DNA of 64,000 nt from CAVUFH01 sp963740835. GTDB taxonomy: Bacteria; Actinomycetota; Acidimicrobiia; IMCC26256; PALSA-610. The notes under the pieces are model-generated. The model searched no databases. It was not told where the DNA came from and worked only from the letters and a program-made list of their open reading frames with translations. Made by a program: the position numbers and the translations under genes. Below, in pieces: positions 61,229 through 64,000 of the stretch; position 1 is the stretch's first letter, and every line of letters begins with the position of its first letter. The stretch is from NCBI GenBank assembly GCA_963740835.1, contig CAVUFH010000007.1, positions 744,001 through 808,000 of the forward strand, in the 5' to 3' direction.

Positions 61229-61837
61229 CTGCAGATCATCTGGGTGCGGCACGCGGAGCCGGAGCGGATCGAGAGCGGCACCGGTGTCCCCGCGAACCCA
61301 CCGCTCACCCCGCTCGGGCGCGTGCAAGCCGACCGGCTCGCCGCGTGGCTCGCGTTCGAAACCGTCGACGCGATCGTGTCGAGCCCACAGCGCCGCGCCC
61401 GGGAGACAGCCGCGCCGATCGCGGCGGGGCACGGCCTCGAGATCGAGATCGTCGACGGGCTCGTCGAGTACGACGTCCAGGCCGACCACTACATCCCGAT
61501 GGAGGAGCTGCGCGCCACGAAAGACGAGCGCTGGCTCGCAATGGTCGAAGGGCGATGGGGCGAGTTCGGCGGTGAGGAACCCGACGCGTTCGCGACCCGG
61601 GTGGCGCACACGGTCGACGCGTTGGTGGACGAGCACACCGGGCACACGGTCGTCGCGGTCTGCCACGGCGGCGTCGTCAACGCCGCGCTGGCGGCCGTGC
61701 TCGGCCTCGCGCAACCCTTGTGGTTCGACCCTGGGTATACATCGGTTTCGCGGATGTTGGCGTCCCGCAACAGTGTCCGTTCGGTTCAGTCGCTCAACGA
61801 GACCGCGCACCTGTACGCGACGAGGGAGGAAGCATGA
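61229..61837 (+). CDS. Histidine phosphatase family protein
   Basis: The 202-residue protein has the phosphatase motif IIWVRHAEPERIESGTG close to its start, SSPQRRARETAAPIA and the second His in VVAVCHGGVVNAAL. It belongs to the phosphoglycerate-mutase-like superfamily; substrates range from sugars to cobalamin intermediates. No ATG, GTG or TTG lies before the RHA motif that keeps beta1; CTG 61229, eight bases after GAGGAG, is the best candidate. Its stop overlaps the next micro-gene (ATGA). Confidence 0.85.
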   Translation: MQIIWVRHAEPERIESGTGVPANPPLTPLGRVQADRLAAWLAFETVDAIVSSPQRRARETAAPIAAGHGLEIEIVDGLVEYDVQADHYIPMEELRATKDERWLAMVEGRWGEFGGEEPDAFATRVAHTVDALVDEHTGHTVVAVCHGGVVNAALAAVLGLAQPLWFDPGYTSVSRMLASRNSVRSVQSLNETAHLYATREEA

Positions 61838-61926
61838 GCAGAGCCAGGCGCAAGCTGGAGGTGCGGAAGGCGCGAGCCGTCCGCACGGCCATCGAGCACC
61901 GGAAGCTGAAGCCGCATGAACAGTGA
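61834..61926 (+). CDS. 30-residue basic micro-protein
   Basis: ATG 61834 overlaps the stop of the phosphatase gene and AGGGAGGA lies a few bases upstream. The peptide is MSRARRKLEVRKARAVRTAI plus a HRKLKPHEQ end, strongly basic and helical. Its last 11 bases overlap the start of the next crotonase gene. Coupling on both sides supports translation. It may be a real small protein or a translational relay. Confidence 0.5.
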   Translation: MSRARRKLEVRKARAVRTAIEHRKLKPHEQ

Positions 61927-62704
61927 CGACAGCGCCGCTGGGGTACGTGTCGAACACGACGGGCCGGTCACGATCGTCGCCATCGATCGCCCCGAGGCGC
62001 GCAACGCGGTCGACGGCCCGACGTCCGTGCTGCTCGCCGACGCGTTCCGTGCCTTCGACAAGGACGACGAGCGCTCGGTCGCGGTGCTCACCGGTACCGA
62101 CGGAACGTTCTGCGCGGGCGCCGACCTCAAGGGCATCTCGGACGGACGCGGCAACCCGGTACGCGAGCAGGGCGACGGGCCGATGGGGCCGAGCCGGATG
62201 CTGCTCGGCAAGCCGGTGATCGCGGCGGTCGAGGGTTACGCGGTCGCGGGGGGCCTCGAGCTCGCGCTCTGGTGCGACCTGCGCGTCGCCGCGACCGACG
62301 CGGTGTTCGGCGTGTTCTGCCGGCGTTGGGGGGTCCCCCTCATCGACGGCGGCACGATCCGTCTGCCCCGCTTGATCGGGCAGTCGCACGCGCTCGATCT
62401 GATCCTCACCGGGCGCGGCGTCTCCGGCGAAGAAGCGCTGCGCATGGGACTCGCGAACCGGCTCGTGGAACCGGGCGGCGCGCTCGCGGCTGCCGTCACG
62501 CTCGCGAAAGAACTCGCCGCACTGCCGCAACGCTGCCTGCGCTCGGATCGCATGTCGGCATACGAGCAGTGGGACCAGTCGTTGCCGGAAGCGTTGCGCA
62601 CCGAGTACGGCCATGGGCTGTCGACACTCGCGGCCGGCGACGCGCTCGAAGGCGCGATGCGCTTCGCCGCGGGCGCGGGCCGGCACGGACAACCGGCCGA
62701 CTGA
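61916..62704 (+). CDS. Crotonase/enoyl-CoA hydratase family protein
   Basis: The 262-residue protein has VAIDRPEARNAVDGPTS, the oxyanion-hole strand FCAGADLKGIS, GYAVAGGLELALWCDLRVA and a catalytic-helix region FGVFCRRWGVPLIDGGTIRL. The usual Glu in the second catalytic position is not obvious in this region, so it may be a variant. The C-terminus has LPQRCLRSDRMSAYEQWD. Its start overlaps the micro-gene at 61834. Confidence 0.9.
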   Translation: MNSDDSAAGVRVEHDGPVTIVAIDRPEARNAVDGPTSVLLADAFRAFDKDDERSVAVLTGTDGTFCAGADLKGISDGRGNPVREQGDGPMGPSRMLLGKPVIAAVEGYAVAGGLELALWCDLRVAATDAVFGVFCRRWGVPLIDGGTIRLPRLIGQSHALDLILTGRGVSGEEALRMGLANRLVEPGGALAAAVTLAKELAALPQRCLRSDRMSAYEQWDQSLPEALRTEYGHGLSTLAAGDALEGAMRFAAGAGRHGQPAD

Positions 62705-62710
62705 GGACCG

Positions 62711-62742
62711 TCGTAGACCCTCCTCGTCGAGTCGTAGACTCG
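62711..62742. repeat. Repeated GTCGTAGAC, second copy within a palindrome, before the citrate synthase
   Basis: GTCGTAGAC occurs at 62711-62719 and 62732-62740. The second copy is part of CGAGTC-GTA-GACTCG (62728-62742). Position 40-70 bases upstream of the citrate synthase start suits an operator or a weak terminator for the crotonase. Confidence 0.4.
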
Positions 62743-62779
62743 GCGCGGCCGGATTCGTTCTTCGCGGAGGTACCAGCGC

Positions 62780-64000
62780 ATGCCGGACGTGACCCCGGAC
62801 GCCACGAAACGCGGACGAGTCGTCGGCGACATCATGAGCCATCCGGTCGTCACCGCGCGGCCGGCGGAGACGCTCGCCGAAGCCGCGACGCGCATGCGAG
62901 AGCGGAAGGTCGGCTCGGTCGTCGTGATCGATGCCGACGAGCGCCCGATCGGCATCCTCACCGAACGCGACATGATCCGCCTCGCAGCAGCCGGCTCCGA
63001 CGCATCGACCGCGAAGGTGTCCGAGTGGATGACTGCGGACCCGTACACGGTCGCACCCGACGTGGAGGCGCGTACCGCGTTCACGACGCTCTCGGAGCAC
63101 GGATACCGGCACATCCCGGTGGTCGAGGACGCCCGGCTCGTCGGGATCGTCTCGATGCGCGATCTCATGCGCATCGCGATGATCCAGCCGGCCGAGGCGC
63201 AGGCCCACGAGGTGCCCAAGGGCCTCGAAGGGGTGGTCGTCGCGGAGACCACCGTCGGCGACGTGCGCGGCCTCGAAGGCTTCTACCACTACCGCCAGTA
63301 CAGCGCGATCGACCTCGCACGCGGCCGCCCGCTCGAGGACATCTGGCAACTCATGTTCGACGGCGCGCTGCCGGAGACCGGAGCCGAGCGCACCACGTTC
63401 GCGGACAAGATCCGTCCCGGGCGGAAGATCCCGGGCGCAGTGCGCGACGTGCTTCCCGCGATCGCACGCGCGGGTGAGCAGTTCGTACCGCTCGACGCGC
63501 TGCGCACCGCGATCTCGCAATACGGCGCCGCACTCGGCTTCCAGCCGTCGATCGACGTCGACCATGCGACGCTCTACGACAACACGCTCATGACGTGCGC
63601 GGTCGTCCCCACGTTGATCACGGCGTTGTGGCGGCTGCGCCAGGGCAAGGAGCCGGTCGAACCGCGGGACGACCTCGGTTACGCCGCGAACTACCTCTAC
63701 ATGATGCACGGCGAGGAACCGACCGCCGAGCACGCGGCCGGCGTCGAGAAGTACCTCATCTCGACGATCGACCACGGGTTCAACGCGTCGACGTTCACCG
63801 CGCGCGTGATCACCTCCACCGGCGCCGACCTCGGTGCCGCGGTCGTGGGTGCGATCGGTGCGCTCTCCGGCCCGCTGCATGGTGGCGCGCCGAGCCGCGC
63901 GCTGCAGATGCTCGACGAGATCGGCACCGCGGACCGGGCCGAGCCCTGGCTGCGCGATGCGGTCGAGCGTGGCGACCGGCTCATGGGCTTCGGCCACCGC
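62780..64000 (+). CDS. Citrate synthase with N-terminal CBS domain pair (partial, runs off the window)
   Basis: The open frame runs from ATG 62780 to the edge (407 residues, stop not in the window). Residues about 13-125 are a CBS pair: VGDIMSHPVVTARPAETL, VGSVVVIDADERPIGILTER, VSEWMTADPYTVAPDVEA and HIPVVEDARLVGIVSMRDLM. A citrate synthase follows, with VVAETTVGDVRGLEGFYHYR, NTLMTCAVVPTLITALWRL, HGFNASTFTARVITSTGADL, GALSGPLHGGAPS and the catalytic-His motif MGFGHR at the edge. It condenses oxaloacetate and acetyl-CoA (or propionyl-CoA). CBS pairs bind adenine nucleotides and regulate their partner enzyme. CGGAGG precedes ATG 62780 by nine bases. Confidence 0.92.
   Translation, partial: MPDVTPDATKRGRVVGDIMSHPVVTARPAETLAEAATRMRERKVGSVVVIDADERPIGILTERDMIRLAAAGSDASTAKVSEWMTADPYTVAPDVEARTAFTTLSEHGYRHIPVVEDARLVGIVSMRDLMRIAMIQPAEAQAHEVPKGLEGVVVAETTVGDVRGLEGFYHYRQYSAIDLARGRPLEDIWQLMFDGALPETGAERTTFADKIRPGRKIPGAVRDVLPAIARAGEQFVPLDALRTAISQYGAALGFQPSIDVDHATLYDNTLMTCAVVPTLITALWRLRQGKEPVEPRDDLGYAANYLYMMHGEEPTAEHAAGVEKYLISTIDHGFNASTFTARVITSTGADLGAAVVGAIGALSGPLHGGAPSRALQMLDEIGTADRAEPWLRDAVERGDRLMGFGHR

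Overview
The window is high-GC DNA (strong G/C bias at third codon positions, frequent GTG and some TTG starts) from an actinomycete-like organism. Supporting marks are two LLM-class (F420-type) oxidoreductases, a polyphosphate glucokinase, a resuscitation-promoting-factor-like protein, a MauE-family membrane protein, a GH15 trehalase-like enzyme and TANNNT -10 elements placed 6-9 nt before start codons, the layout of leaderless transcripts. A deep-branching lineage such as Acidimicrobiia is my guess, not shown by the sequence. I see no rRNA, tRNA, CRISPR array, phage or insertion sequence; this is chromosomal housekeeping and catabolic DNA.

Layout. 1-5 kb: partial GNAT, VOC protein, secreted repeat protein, an OmpR-type two-component system and an MDR oxidoreductase. 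5-10 kb: APH kinase, Cys-glutathione peroxidase, 3-methyladenine glycosylase (tag), SDR, NAD(P)-binding dehydrogenase, methyltransferase. 10-14 kb: an asymmetric heterodimeric ABC exporter. 14-19 kb: Rpf-like protein, divergent FtsH homologue, DUF4395/MauE/flavin reductase/MBL group. 19-25 kb: HIT protein with a putative DNA-binding partner, membrane protein, MaoC, lipoprotein plus acyl-CoA dehydrogenase, a third ABC exporter. 25-35 kb: SGNH hydrolase, methylsuccinyl-CoA-dehydrogenase-like protein, metG with an elaborate leader, CitE-like lyase, membrane-anchored M1-type peptidase, APH kinase, MBL and dienelactone hydrolases. 36-44 kb: NlpC/P60 endopeptidase, selD, an esterase-thioredoxin fusion, then a sugar module (GH15, ppgK, zwf). 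44-54 kb: LLM oxidoreductase, two coupled SDRs, D-aminoacylase-type amidohydrolase, malonyl-CoA decarboxylase, EthD-like protein, GNAT, DUF1330, sulfatase, DUF7064/7065-like protein. 54-64 kb: LLM oxidoreductase, GH3 glucosidase, SDR, FAD oxidoreductase, two crotonases, HAD protein, histidine phosphatase and a citrate synthase carrying N-terminal CBS domains, cut by the window end.

How genes fit together. GH15 (trehalose or an alpha-glucan to glucose), ppgK (glucose to glucose-6-phosphate with polyphosphate) and zwf (entry to the pentose phosphate pathway) form a plausible route. Acyl-CoA dehydrogenases, crotonases, MaoC, SDRs, malonyl-CoA decarboxylase, CitE-like lyase and citrate synthase point to an acyl-CoA-centred metabolism.

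The most important caution for a reader: eleven genes carry thirteen frameshifts, all shifting the frame in the same direction and all repaired by restoring one CG dinucleotide in a CG-rich tract. I read these as a systematic sequence error, so the affected genes are annotated as CDS spanning the shift. The best candidates for new biology are the metG leader RNA whose hairpin sequesters the Shine-Dalgarno, a palindromic element inside metG, the CBS-citrate synthase, the esterase-thioredoxin fusion and overlapping bidirectional leaderless promoters.
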